64,000 bases of DNA from Eunapius fragilis (Eukaryota > Porifera > Demospongiae > Spongillida > Spongillidae): NCBI GenBank assembly GCA_963681505.1, contig OY811979.1, positions 8,869,311 to 8,933,310 on the forward strand, written 5' to 3'. Positions 22,801 to 34,917 of the stretch are shown here, piece by piece. How positions within the stretch are numbered: the stretch's first letter is position 1; each line of letters opens with the position of its first letter. Position numbers and translations under genes: made by a program. Below the pieces are notes generated by a model that did not search any database, was not told where the DNA came from, and saw nothing but the letters and a program-made list of their open reading frames with translations.

Positions 22801-23491
22801 AAATGAACGAACATACAAGCTCAACTACAATACGTGATTGCAAAAGGGTTTGAGCTTACGTACGTTATCTTAGCCTTAGGATCACGTAGGCTCGATCAAT
22901 TCGACGTTTTCATGTCGCCACGCGCCACCGTAAACTCCCAACTCGTTTACGCAACTGAAGGAGACGCAGACAGGTGTAACCTAGTAATGCTCACGTGACA
23001 AACAACTTGCAAAATGTCAGGTCCACCTCCGGATGGCCTGGGCTATCTATTCGAGGGAGGGTGGGGCACTTGATGGGCAGTGTCTCGTAGTCACGGGGTT
23101 AAAATAGCAATGACGGCACAATGGCGGAGCAATCGGAAGACAAATGAACGACAACTTTCAAACGCCGCTGTTTTGTAACCGCTCATCACATCTCAAACGA
23201 AAAGGCGGAAAAAATAGCGGGTGCAGTGTTGTAAATGTGGTGCAAATTTGAACGCGAAAAGGCATTCTTTCATCGAGATCCATTGAAATCTAACTGTTCT
23301 GGTTGTTTAATCATGAGGACCCCCCAGGGAGTAAATAAAAAACATTCGACAACAAAATGCAGTAGTAAAATGGTCCGGTAATATATGTAGTAAGTTTGAA
23401 GGACAGAGCTTTAAAGGTCGCAAAGATACTGCAAGATGAATTGAAGAAATGTTAAAAATCACATAAGCCCAGTTTTCTCTTGCACTGCCCC

Positions 23492-23951
23492 ATATACTGT
23501 ACCAGTTTTATGCATAAGTTTACCAGGACGTGTCCGTTTGGAATGGCAGATTACAACGTTGTTGAAAGAAGACTAGTCAGGATCCACACATACAATGAAG
23601 GTGCGAACACCGGGAACAAACTCATCGACAACCCGCGCGGAAAAGGACGAAAAAAAAGGCGGGCATGTCGGTTTTTGATGTACCTACACCAATCTTATCA
23701 CTGCACTCAAACCAAGCACATGCCGGCTCACGCTCGTCGCATGCAATACCGATACTCATAGGTGCTTGCATCTCGGTTTCGGAAGGTCCTATGATGTTCA
23801 ACTAACCGATATCGTAGAACCTATTCAGACACATGCAGCACAGTGAGGTCTAAGCTTTCATGAAATGAATCTGAAGCTAAAATAAGCCGTCTACCTGTAC
23901 CCACTGTGCGCTGTCGTGGGAACGATGTTCCAGGTCAATTCGTATATTTTA
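23492..23951. other. Unassigned stretch right of the hairpin transposon
   Basis: An open plus-strand frame at 23480-23761 encodes a basic patch (RGKGRKKRRACRF) but starts inside the transposon end and has no recognisable relatives, so I do not call it a gene. Nothing else is supported. Confidence 0.35.
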
Positions 23952-24141
23952 GGGGGCGTCTTCAAACTATTTTGGAAAAGATAACGTCATTGTGATGTTT
24001 CATTCCCCCGCCCCTCCCCCCCCTCCTCCCTAACGTCATTGATATCGGAGTCCGGACGCCATTTTTTTGGTCAAAACGTCACGAGCCTGGCCCAACGTCA
24101 AAATGGCGCTAGCTTTTCCATAATAGTTAGGAGACGCCCCC
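23952..24141. mobile_element. PIF/Harbinger-like MITE
   Basis: A 190-bp element with ends GGGGGCGTCT and AGACGCCCCC and inner inverted similarity (TTTTGGAAAAG with CTTTTCCATAAT). TTA flanks both sides (23949-23951, 24142-24144), the 3-bp duplication typical of PIF/Harbinger (family knowledge). There is no coding capacity. Confidence 0.7.
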
Positions 24142-24676
24142 TTACGTACAAATAGAAATTTCTGGCTCTCGTAGTGATGACCTCCTAATCAACCCATGGA
24201 GGGGCTGGATACGAGTCTAAGTGCTATGAATAAATTACATTGTGTAAACAATCACTGGGTTGATTTTTAATAGGAATATAGCGTATGTTTTGAACGGAAT
24301 CCAATATCGGAATTCTGTCTCGTACAAAAGATGGATCCAAATGCTAAGATCTCCCTGAATTTTTAAAATAGAAATTTGCGACGTACAAAGTTAGATATAT
24401 ATATTTTTGTGATTTTCTATCTTTCAGGTATGCTTTAAAGATATCTACCTGCTTATAAATTATGCAAAAGTTAATTTTCTATATACATATACGACATCAT
24501 TTAGATTCCATAATAAAAAGTTGCAAAGATGCTCCAGAGTCAAGATATAGCAACTGCATTTCGAACTTTCATTATTATTTTTCATCCAAAAAAGAATCAA
24601 ACAAATACATCACAACGCATACCTCTCCAGTGTAGAAAAAAATTGAGCGTTTTTGGGACTTCCTACCTTAAGTACT
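24142..24676. other. AT-rich stretch, nothing recognised
   Basis: No exon, RNA gene or repeat terminus is supported between the MITE and the inverted-repeat arm at 24677. Confidence 0.4.
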
Positions 24677-25110
24677 GGTCCATGTATATTTCGGCCATTT
24701 CAAATTCTCAGTTATCAAATACTTAGAACACGATTATTTTGCCTCGTAGTCTAATTATTCATTTTCATTCCGTCATAAATTTTATGTGTACCTGCGTGTT
24801 CTAAATATTGGTCTGTGCGCTAGCGTACAATAATATTGTAATTTTCAAATGTTCAATTTTTGGCCAAAATCATGCAAAAGTGAGATTAAATCATAACTGA
24901 ACGGAGGATGGAGTAATGGATGTCTCAGAACCAGAACGTGCCACGAGTGCACTCACCACGCCCTCTTCACGTACACGCCTACTACTTTACTCGTCGGAGA
25001 AGATGTACCGTATGTGCGCATAGATAGTATAATACTATCTATGATGTGCGCATGCATGCATGTACATGTAGTAGTGCATTTAGTCAATGATCACTATCCC
25101 TCTTCACATT

Positions 25111-26630
25111 ATAAGTACCGCATCACCACGACAACTCTCATACTTCCCGTAGAACGAAGGCCATTCATACTGGTCAGTACATAGTGCATTTAGTCAGCAG
25201 CCTGCTCCCTCCCTTCCTTCCCCGTTCCCTCCCTTTGCTCCTCCCTCCTCGTCCCCCTCCCTCCCTTATTGTGTTCAGTGTTTCCAGTCAGCATTTTTAG
25301 AAAAAGCATGCACCCCTAATGATTAGAATATCACACATGTTGTTTATTAATAGTGACCTAATGGAGCTGGGTACGTTTCTCTATACACAGGACAAGAGAG
25401 CAGACGTGGTATCAAGAGTAGCATTTGCAGAACCGATGTCTGCTTTTATAAAATGTTTTTATAAAATGTCACAGTTGCGGTTTCCCTTTTTATTTACATG
25501 TTTGTTGCTTGGTATGCAACATTGAATTTTTATATGCAAGCTTGATCGGAACCGTTTGTCATCAAATGCGTTGGGTTTCCTATAGTGTTGATAGTACTTA
25601 AGGCCTTTTGCTGATTGCATTCGAATACCGCAGCAATTGCTGATGCCAAGTTTCAAATCATAATCTATCATGCATCCATGCATGACGCCTATATCTGTGT
25701 TTGGACAGGTGCGGGCAGTAGCTCACTGTGCATCAGTGAAACATGCATACACACACACAGGTATCCAGCGTATGGCTGCAAGTAGTCATACTTATATCAG
25801 TTTCAACACGTACAGTGGCACATGCATCAGTCATAATGAAACTTGTTTATGTTGTACATGCACGCTGAGAGCCTTTCATTACAACAAATTAAATCTTGTT
25901 CAACACATTGGACAACAATCCAACTACACATGTTCACAAATGTTCATATTTCTTCGAATGATGATAGCTCAGTGAACCATATACCAATGAGAAGGTCACA
26001 TTGGAGTCTATAGAGGGGTAGAAAGGAATAGAGTAAATAAAAGGCCTCGTAGAAGGTACAGACCACCTGTGTCACGCACATACACAAGCGTTAATTGACC
26101 CATGTATTTAATGGATTAACTTAGTCCCATGAGAAGGGTGGGATGTGTGTGGGGAGGAGGATGGATGACATATGCAGACTATAATGTCATGCAAAAAATG
26201 TTGTGTGAGAACTTGATTATTTACTCAGTTCAGTCAAAGCCCTGTATGTAATTTGGGCATCCATGCATGTATTAAGCTAAACCTCAATGACCTAGCTTTA
26301 TTTAATTCCTTCATTATAACATAAAGCTATGAGTTTGTAATTTACATGTAATATCAGCAGTGTTTTGTGCAGATAAATAAATGTTGATCTGCAGGAAATA
26401 ATCACTTTACATTATAACTTGATGAAAATATGATGCAAATTCACTGGACAACAGCATTACTATTAGTTGTCTATTAAGGATTGGCTATAGAAGCAGACAG
26501 TTCTTCATTGAGCCTAATATTTAAGACAGCTTTTAAACATGTTGCAATCATTTTTGCAGACAGTATGAAAAACTGGAGAAAGGGCTGCTGAAACCTTATC
26601 ATGCATAGTCCAGTGAACTTTTCCAGCCAG
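25111..26630. other. Non-coding interior of the inverted-repeat unit
   Basis: CT-rich patch at 25200-25265, otherwise AT-rich DNA without a convincing exon on either strand. Confidence 0.4.
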
Positions 26631-26634
26631 TGGA

Positions 26635-26825
<191 letters not shown>

Positions 26826-26871
26826 TAAAACTGAACGATGTTTTCAATGCTTATTTATCGTGTAGCTGCAG

Positions 26872-27944
26872 CCGCAAGGGAACTGGCTGCGGTGTGAGGT
26901 ACGTAACACATCACGTATTCTTCCCCGCTACAACGGAGATATAATTCTCAGTTCGTTATCGGACTATGCTACACTTATTGTTGAGGGTGTGCCGCCTGCA
27001 ACTTTAGTCAGTTCAGCTGCTGAAAGTGTGACGCCAGACGAATCATCTGCAGCTGTTCCACCAACGCCGTCGAGAAGCTCTAATACGCTATCTGGCATAG
27101 GAAGCAGTCGGCGTCCTTTCCAAAGTCCTCTGTGGCCTGGATTTAGGACAGTTCTTCAGCCATCGACTTCTTCATCTAAGAAAAAAGGAGTATACAGTCT
27201 TACACTCCGCTAAAAGTAACCGTGGCGAGAATGAAAAGAATGCATGGATCGTTGATCAAATCTACATTTCATTCTGCCAATCATCCGTTTATTTTGGCAG
27301 CCGTTAAACAATGCATTGGTGAAGATTACATCGTAGTGACGAGCGACGGATTTGAAATCAAAGAAGTAGTGGCACAGATGGTAAAATACAACAGCGAGTT
27401 TAACCTGCACGTATCATGTGTATTTATCCTCCCACATGTACATGCATATCTAATACGATAGGGATAATGTTTTGGAAAGCAAGTGCGAGAAAAAATTTTC
27501 GCATACCCCAGGAAGATCTTAACCGCGGGCGGCAACTAAGATCCGCGGACTGAAGCGCTCAAGAGGCGATTCGTCATTGATAGCGAAGATCTCCTACTGG
27601 AGATAAAAAATGATATTGAACATGCAAAAGAGAAGACAGAAGATATCCTGAAACTATCCAAAGACCTCAAGGCGCCATTGGAAAGCTACCGGGATTCATT
27701 TAGGTGTACAATATGTCAAGTGGAACCGATGAGACCGCCTGTCATATTAAGCAAGTGCTGCAAGTCTCTGCTTGGTTGCGAGGAGTGTGTTAACACGTAT
27801 TATTCCGGGCCATGCCATGCAGATGCTTTGACTAAGTGCTGTCCTCGGTGTCGCTCAGAGCGGGGCTACACAGAGACGATGCGTCTTCTGGGACTTGATG
27901 ATTTGCTGAAGGGATTGAAGCGCCTGGAGGGCAATGATGAATGA
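26872..27944 (+). pseudogene. Decayed coding region ending in a RING-like Cys-rich domain
   Basis: Three open pieces in different frames: about 26872-27213 (ends with Ser/Pro-rich SSSKKKG), about 27216-27372 (contains FHSANHPFILAAVKQCIGEDY) and about 27540-27944. The last is the best: a charged helical stretch (EIKNDIEHAKEKTEDILKL), then Cys pairs CTIC, CC, C..C and CCPRC that could hold two zinc ions in RING style, then a Leu-rich end and stop at 27942. It lies inside the 24677-29880 inverted repeat, so a transposon origin is likely. I recall similar Cys-rich tails in multi-copy invertebrate and fish proteins but cannot name the family. Confidence 0.45.
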
Positions 27945-28047
27945 TATACTATGTACATATGTATGTGTACACATGCTGATTGCATGCATTAATTAAAACA
28001 TTGGCTGATTGCACCATAGTGAACCTTTATGCATGTACTGTAATCAT

Positions 28048-28053
28048 AATAAA
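28048..28053 (+). terminator. Polyadenylation signal AATAAA
   Basis: AATAAA about 105 bp after the stop of the RING-like frame, in the expected orientation. It is the consensus hexamer, but such a short motif also occurs by chance in AT-rich DNA. Confidence 0.35.
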
Positions 28054-28415
28054 GAATCGATGTTGTATATATTGATGCAAGCAGATGTGGTAGGCATCTT
28101 TGATAATAATAAGACTATCAATATAGAAACTTCCCTTCATCAGAACTGCACTCCTACACTCTATGACTTATAACATATGAAGCTGGGGTCATTATAAAAA
28201 TATGAACCAATTCATAGCACCATGTGTACATACATCTACATCACATGGTGTCTGCATGCATGCAGGATCAAATTGCAGTTCCACCTATATGTATACAGTA
28301 CAGCTGCTAAGTCATATCAAAACTAGGCCACTGAAGTTGCTTATCACATGCAAACATAAAGACAAACATACACCAGTTGACACATGCATGAAATGAAGTT
28401 ATTACCCGTTCACAT

Positions 28416-28620
28416 GGTTTACATGCATGTACAGCAAACTTGGCATCATCCTTATCCAATGCAAAACTAAAGTGATCATACCTAACAAATCATCTAAAAA
28501 TAGGTCTATATTGCTGTATTAAGAACTTTTTTTTTTCATTTCATAAATGCAAGTAAAGCAACAATAAATGCAATTCCAGCAATGACTTAGAGTGTGGTGA
28601 TAAAATTTATGTTCAGACCA
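28416..28620. repeat. Direct repeat, copy 1 of about 200 bp
   Basis: Matches 29172-29358 in the same orientation, from GTTTACATGCATGTACAGC to AGTGTGGTGATAAAA. The pair brackets the GA-rich block. Confidence 0.85.
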
Positions 28621-28689
28621 GTAGGTAGGCCATGAGTACCTTCGTTCTATGGGAAGCAAGAGTTGTCGTGATGTGGTAATATAGATGTG

Positions 28690-29145
28690 AAGAGGGCGTG
28701 GGGTGGAGAGGAAGGAGGGGGAAGGCAGGGAAAGGAAAGGGGTAAGGTGAGGGGAAGAATGGGAGGAAGGGGAGAAGGGGAGGGCTCCTCCCTTCCCCTC
28801 CCCTCCTCCCTTCCCCCCCTCAACCCTTCCATCCCTCATCCCTTCCCCTCCCTCCCTCCTCCCTCCCCTCCCCTCCCTCTTCCCGTCCTCCCTCCCATGG
28901 GAGGGGAAGGGAGGAGGAGAGGGGAAGGGAGGAGGGGAGGGGAAGGGAGGAGGGAGGGGAAGGGAGAGGGGGGGGGAAGGGAGTAGGGAAGGGGAAGGAA
29001 GGGAGGAGGGGAGGGGAGGGGAAGGAAGGGAGGAAGGAGGGAGGGTGGGAGGGAAGGGAGGAGGGAGGGAGGGAGAGAGGGAGGGATGGAGGGAGGGAGG
29101 GAGGGAGGGAGGGAGGGAGGGAGGGAGGGAGGAAAAGAGGGAAGG
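28690..29145. repeat. GGGA/GGAA-rich simple repeat with internal strand switch
   Basis: Purine-rich to 28781, pyrimidine-rich 28782-28895, then purine-rich again to (GGGA)n at 29060-29135, so part of it is a long imperfect inverted repeat of simple sequence. Confidence 0.9.
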
Positions 29146-29171
29146 AAATGAATTTTACTACCAGTTCACAG

Positions 29172-29358
29172 AATCAGTGGTTTACATGCATGTACAGCAA
29201 ACTTGGCATTATCCTTATCCAATGCAAAACTAAAGTGATCATACCAAACAAATCAGTCTATATTGCTGTATTAAGAACTCATTTCATACATGCAAGTAAA
29301 GGAATAATAAATGCAATTCTTGACTTATCATTTCCACTACAGTGTGGTGATAAAAAAT
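29172..29358. repeat. Direct repeat, copy 2
   Basis: Second copy of 28416-28620, with small insertions and deletions. Confidence 0.85.
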
Positions 29359-29880
29359 ATTAGAGTGTCTCGAGTGAGGGGAGGAGAGGGAGGGGAGAAG
29401 GAGGCTAAGGAAAGATGGTAAGGGAAGAAAAGGCGGGAGGGGAAGGAAGGGAGGGAGCAGGGGTAAATGTGAAGAGGGATAGTGATCATTGACTAAATGC
29501 ACTACTACATGTACATGCATATCATGCATGCGCACTTACGGTACATCTTCTCCCACCAATAGGCTAAGAGTAAAGTAGGCGTATACGTGAAGAGGGCGTG
29601 GTGAATGCATTCGTGGCACGTTCTGGTTCTGAGACATCCATTACTCCATCCTCCCTTCAATTATGATTTCATCTCACTTTTGCATGATTTTGGCCAAAAA
29701 TTGAACATTTGAAAATTACAATATTATTGTACGCTAGCGCACAGTCCAATATTTAGAATACGCAGGTACGCATAAAATTTATGACGGAATGAAAATGAAT
29801 AATTAGACTACGACGCAAAATAATCGTGTTCTAAGTATTTGATAATTGAGAATTTGAAATGGCCGAAATATACACGGACC

Positions 29881-32800
29881 TATACTATACGGCGTTGAAT
29901 CAATGATTGATTTCCAGTTGATTTTTTACTTGCATATCTGGTATAAACAAGATATGCCGATATTTTGTAAGAGTCAAATCAATTTGCTGTCAAGAATTTA
30001 TTCCGTCACTCGCGTCTAGCGGGACAGCCAAGTGGTAATCGAGCGATATCAAAAAGGAGAACAGTTCTGCGCGTTGTTTCCATGTCATAAGACGGTGTAC
30101 TATTAGAGAACAAATTTACTCGTCCCCATCGTCCGTACCAGTCTCACCTAAAATTTCTCCTCCGTCGTCGTCGTCATCTTCGTCCTTCGGGATTGCTCAC
30201 ACGAAGAAAGGCTACGACAGAAGTTACACTTTTTGTCTTGGGAGTGTTGTTAAAAAAGTTGCAAGTCCTGATCCAACCTTCTATACGATGCTATGCATAC
30301 TTTCGCTCTCTTCCAGCATTTGCCTTAAGTAAAACAGCTAGCCGGAAAAAAAATGCACATTATCACTGGACCTTTTTAAGTTAACAAACTGTCCAATGTT
30401 CTTACCTCAATAGGAGACATAGCTCCCCTGCAATGTTTGATCCTTTACTGAAGCACGCTCGGGCCGAAGCTTCAATCCTCGACCCCAGACCAGATTATTA
30501 CATGTAATGGCTGATACTAATTTTTTGGTGAGACACTGCCTTTCTCAGCTACAAACAGTATGAGGGCTACAACTCCTACAAGTCAACCGACTGAACGCAA
30601 CCTGCATATCGCAGCTGGTTTCAGATCTGGCAGCAGCATTTCAGTCGTGGCCGAACCAGTGACTCCTATCAATCTGCTGCGTTTTCAGAATCAGGCAATA
30701 CACACAATCCATCCTTGGTCGACTCGCAAACGACTTAGTAATTTTGTCTGTGAATGGGATATCTGAACTTTCGAATCTGCGCATGGGTACCAGAACTTTC
30801 GGGTCTGTATACACGCTTGTACAGGCCATCACAATTAAAGCAACGTTATTGTGGTGGTTCACTCTCAAGTCTCATAGTACAGATCGAAAACATGTAGTTA
30901 CTAATGACTCCATGAAGTATTTGTATTGCGAGGGATAACAATGGATCTTGAATTAAAGAAGACGACGTAGAGCTCACACAGGATACAATTTAGTGCATGT
31001 CACTAGATAATTTGAGCTGTCACTCGATAAAAGACTAGTGACACTTCTAACGAGTGGACTACACTTGTAAATTTGTACACCTATTAACAAGTAGTGAGAC
31101 TAACTACATACTCAAACCGTAAATAAATTTAATGACAAATGATACGCCCCGTAGGTTTACGCCCTTAGTGTACCGAAAATAAAATTATATATTGAAGGCT
31201 ACAAAAGCCACGCTCAATATACCGTGTTACAATCCTATAAAAATGACATGATTTATATTAACACACATATCAAGACCGTCACTTGATATTGTACACTCAA
31301 TTCAAGACACTTAAACGAAGTGAGGTAAAAATAAGATGCCACGAAGACTTCTTGTAGGACTAATACTTGTTTCATGAACATACGGCATTTTTAACAAATT
31401 AAGTTTCGAAACCGCAACCCACACGGAAGGTTGGTAATCCAATCGGTATACATACGGATATGGAAATGTAGTGGAATCACTTCCCTCTACCCTCCCCCCA
31501 TCTTACTTTTTACATGCATTGTAGGTGTCTGGATTTACTCACAGCTCATTGGATCCAAGAAAAGTATATTCAGCAGAAAACATCCTTGCCGTGCCTCTTC
31601 CCCCGCCCCCTCCCCCCCTCCCCCATTTAACCTCATTGGCCACCAAATGACCATTGAGTATTAATTTTATTGACAATTCATTAAATAGTAAATGGAACAG
31701 ATCACCCTTGTGTAATATTGTGTTTTTTGCCGCTAGACTAACTTTAGAATCCATTCTGTTGTGTGCCGCAGGCCAAATACATGCAAAGTGTAAAGAACTA
31801 ATCCAAGAAGCTAGTGGCAGGTGTGGGGTCATCAAAGAAACCAGTGCTTCAAGCTGCATGACGACATTGAGAGGATGAGGATTGCAACAATGAACTCATA
31901 CCATCGTGGTCCAATTAAAGCTCAATGGAAAAAATATATTAATTCAATTCCATTCACTTCCAAATACATACATGTACACACACACACACTCACATCTCTT
32001 ATAGCCCATCAGTGCGATGGAGAGACACCACACCATACAAAGACAGCTAAGAGGAATATAGCAAACAGTATGCATGCTCTCAAGGGTGGTCCTCCTTTTC
32101 CCCACCAACCAAGATCTTGATTCTGTATCAGCCACTTGAATAGCATTAGATGATTGTTATCCTGGTTTTCCGGATGATAGTGGGTGTGGGAGGTGTGATG
32201 GCGGCAGTGAGGAGTTGGTAGGGAGGTGTGATGATAGATGAATACACATGGACAAAACGTCCTAACCTCACGATGAAACACCATATATAGGGGGAGAGGG
32301 ATCTGATGTTGGCCAACCACCAAGAGATGTAAATGTGTGTGTGATGGTAGTGTGTGTGGGAAGTGTGTTACTTTTCACATGAATTTGATGCCTCAGATGA
32401 CATCATCCATGAAACATGTTAATGCGGCCTGAATGGTATGTTATTGTCCACCTAATGAGGGTACTTTTTAAAAATTCAAGATTGTAGGCTCATGAAGGAT
32501 ATCACCCAAGGAATTACTATGCTTTCTATTCATGAACCAGATGCACGCACCCTGGATTTTAAAAATCACACACAGAGCACAACATACAATCCTGGAGGGT
32601 GTCGCCATTTTGTGAAAATTGATAAAATTGTGTTCGCAATCAATACAACAGCAGCGGCTGGCCACATGTAAGGGAGTAAAGTAAAACGTATGAGACAATG
32701 ATGGACAATAGAAATATAAGCTCACCTTGATTATAGATGTAAGTATGTTGAGCCTGTTCAAAAGTGACATCATAATTCAAATTATACTAATAATAATACT

Positions 32801-34150
32801 TATTACAATGTAACACACACATTACACACACCCACATGTAAACACACACAGTACTACAGGTAGAACTTACAAAACTAACTACGTCGTCTATATTGTTCAC
32901 TGAGACTATTCAGATGGTATGGCAAACGAATAAATACAGGTAAACTTATTGATGCAGCAAATAAACACAACTATCCTTGACTCTACAATAGCTTACATGC
33001 ATTCTTCTCCACATTGACAATGCTATATGACAAATAAACATAGACTATAACACCATGGCAACCCATGCTCCACATTATTAACATTTACCTTTAGGGAAAA
33101 ATGCCCTCCGCATGGGCAAATCCATTGTTTGATGGTAACCATCTGGCAAACACAAATATTTTAAAACTAATTAACAATAATTGGACTTACAGTGTGTCTT
33201 TCATGATCTTGAAATATTCCTGTTACCACAGAAGACGATGAAATTTATTTTTAAAATCCTTTAAATCAGTTATACAGCTTATAGGCAAGTAAATTGAAAC
33301 ACATGACAATGTATAGATACATAATAACTATCATGCAACTTGAATTTCATGTACACTTGAATATATACTTTACAGTGCTTGTTAGCTCAAAAATAACTTA
33401 CGTGAGTAGTCCAATGCAAAACTATATACAGAGAAAAAAAAAAAGTCATATAGATCTTAAGGGCCGGGTCTTTCTAGTGTACACAATGTAAACTACACTA
33501 TCCTTTAGAGCAAAAGTTATCTAAGCATGATGAAGCATGTATCCTTACTCATATATATACATGCATCTTCCATTGTATCCTTGAGAGTGCTGAAAAATAA
33601 CAGTACCACAACACATAAAATACAAGTTGACATATACGTACCACAACTTTAAACTCCCCCCCACAGGGACACTCCCACCGAGCAACTAAAATGCGGCGCT
33701 GAATGATACAATGTTAAAATATAGATTATAAAATTAAATTATTGCTTACATAGCGAGTTGCCACATCATAAGAGGGTGGGTGGCCTATAGGGAGGGAAAG
33801 GAGTTTAAGGATTGTGACCGCTGTGCTATAAACAAAATGAATTAAAGATGAAATCATTGCATTAGCAGAAATACTCAAAAGATAATCTTGCCACTGCCAT
33901 ACTGTCTAGATGCTTTATACTGAGGTAGTTACATATACATGTATATTCATGAATGGTACTCCTAATCTTACTCCCCTCCTATGTTATTGTGTATCAAATA
34001 ATAAATACACAACTCACACATTCAAACCTACAGGACCTATATTACATAGCTATAGGATAAAGTTATAAAATAGGATTTGTACAATTTACGTGGATGTATC
34101 TGATATCCTATATACCCCCATGCGCATGTCTGCATGTATCCTGCAGTTAA
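29881..34150. other. Long stretch without a confident gene
   Basis: AT-rich DNA. Weak coding-like pieces: a Ser-rich open stretch around 30120-30340 on the plus strand, and 31770-31880 on the plus strand (IHAKCKELIQEASGRCG) after a CAG acceptor at about 31770. Neither has a recognised family or a consistent partner exon. A CT-rich run lies at 31600-31625. I see no RNA gene or transposon end. Confidence 0.4.
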
Positions 34151-34184
34151 GGGCCGTTCATAAAATACGTCACGCTAAAGGGAT

Positions 34185-34217
<33 letters not shown>

Positions 34218-34304
34218 CAGCCAGTGTGACGATGTATACATTAAACCATACATGTATGGAGTCAAATTCCGCCATTTTAGCGTGACGTCTTTTGCGGACG
34301 GCCC
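34151..34304. mobile_element. MITE with 29-bp terminal inverted repeats
   Basis: The ends GGGCCGTTCATAAAATACGT and the complement of ACGTCTTTTGCGGACGGCCC continue into CACGCTAAA on both sides. About 154 bp, containing a G run of about 30. A target duplication is not clear, so it is not assigned to a superfamily. Confidence 0.7.
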
Positions 34305-34917
34305 CATTATGTATACTGCTTTCGACGCCTATCTGTACCGTTACCTACTTTCTGTACCAAAATTAGGCATACTTCCTCTATGTCAAGCTATTATTCCCAA
34401 AACATTTTAACCTACCGTGTGCGTTCGATGCCATAGTTGTAGCCAGAGTTAATTAATAGTTAATGAATTAATCAGCCGGCATAGGCGGCGGAGACTGGGG
34501 GGCAAGGGGGTTTAACTTTTTGCCCCTCCACTTTTGCCATGGGGGGGGGGGGGGGTCGGAAGTATAATTCAGCCTCCCCCCACCCCTCCAGATTTTTGGT
34601 AGTACAGCTTTTTTATTACATTAACCAAGGAACGCCTGTTTTGAAAATTCTGAAACAGCTCTGCCTTATCTAGATAAGTTCATGCTACATAGAAATGGCC
34701 GTTATGGTTTATCTTGTGTCACGAGATAAAAGCATCCAAACGTGCGCATCCATCAATTTGCGGGCATTACCGCGATAATGGGAAAGCCGGAACTTCACCG
34801 TCGATGAGGCTGTTGTAGGGAAGATTAAAAGGAATCTCGGTTTTAAACATAATCCATAGCGCATGACAGTGCGAGTTTAACAAATTGAATCCGCAATGGT
34901 GTACTAATATATATTTA

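Larger units (their letters stand above)
16406..23491. mobile_element. Giant foldback transposon (about 4.5 kb hairpin plus inserts)
   Basis: The two ends are GGGGCAGTGCAAGAGAAAAC at 16406 and its complement ending at 23491. After removing the retroelement (16428-19030 with one 5-bp duplication) the left arm, to about 21450, is the inverted copy of the right arm from about 21600; matches include 20470-20940 with 22220-22670, 20952-21100 with 21780-21865, and 21260-21425 with 21605-21770. The loop is roughly 21450-21600. The arms are similar but not identical, with changed homopolymer and microsatellite lengths. Another arm of the family is at 1-1063. No transposase gene is visible in either arm, so it is probably non-autonomous. 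No target duplication is obvious at the outer ends. Confidence 0.85.

Noticed and set aside
31654-31878. Possible KH-like exon (IHAKCKELIQEASGRCG)
   Set aside because: Short, no clear partner exon and no diagnostic GxxG loop; left as part of an unassigned stretch.
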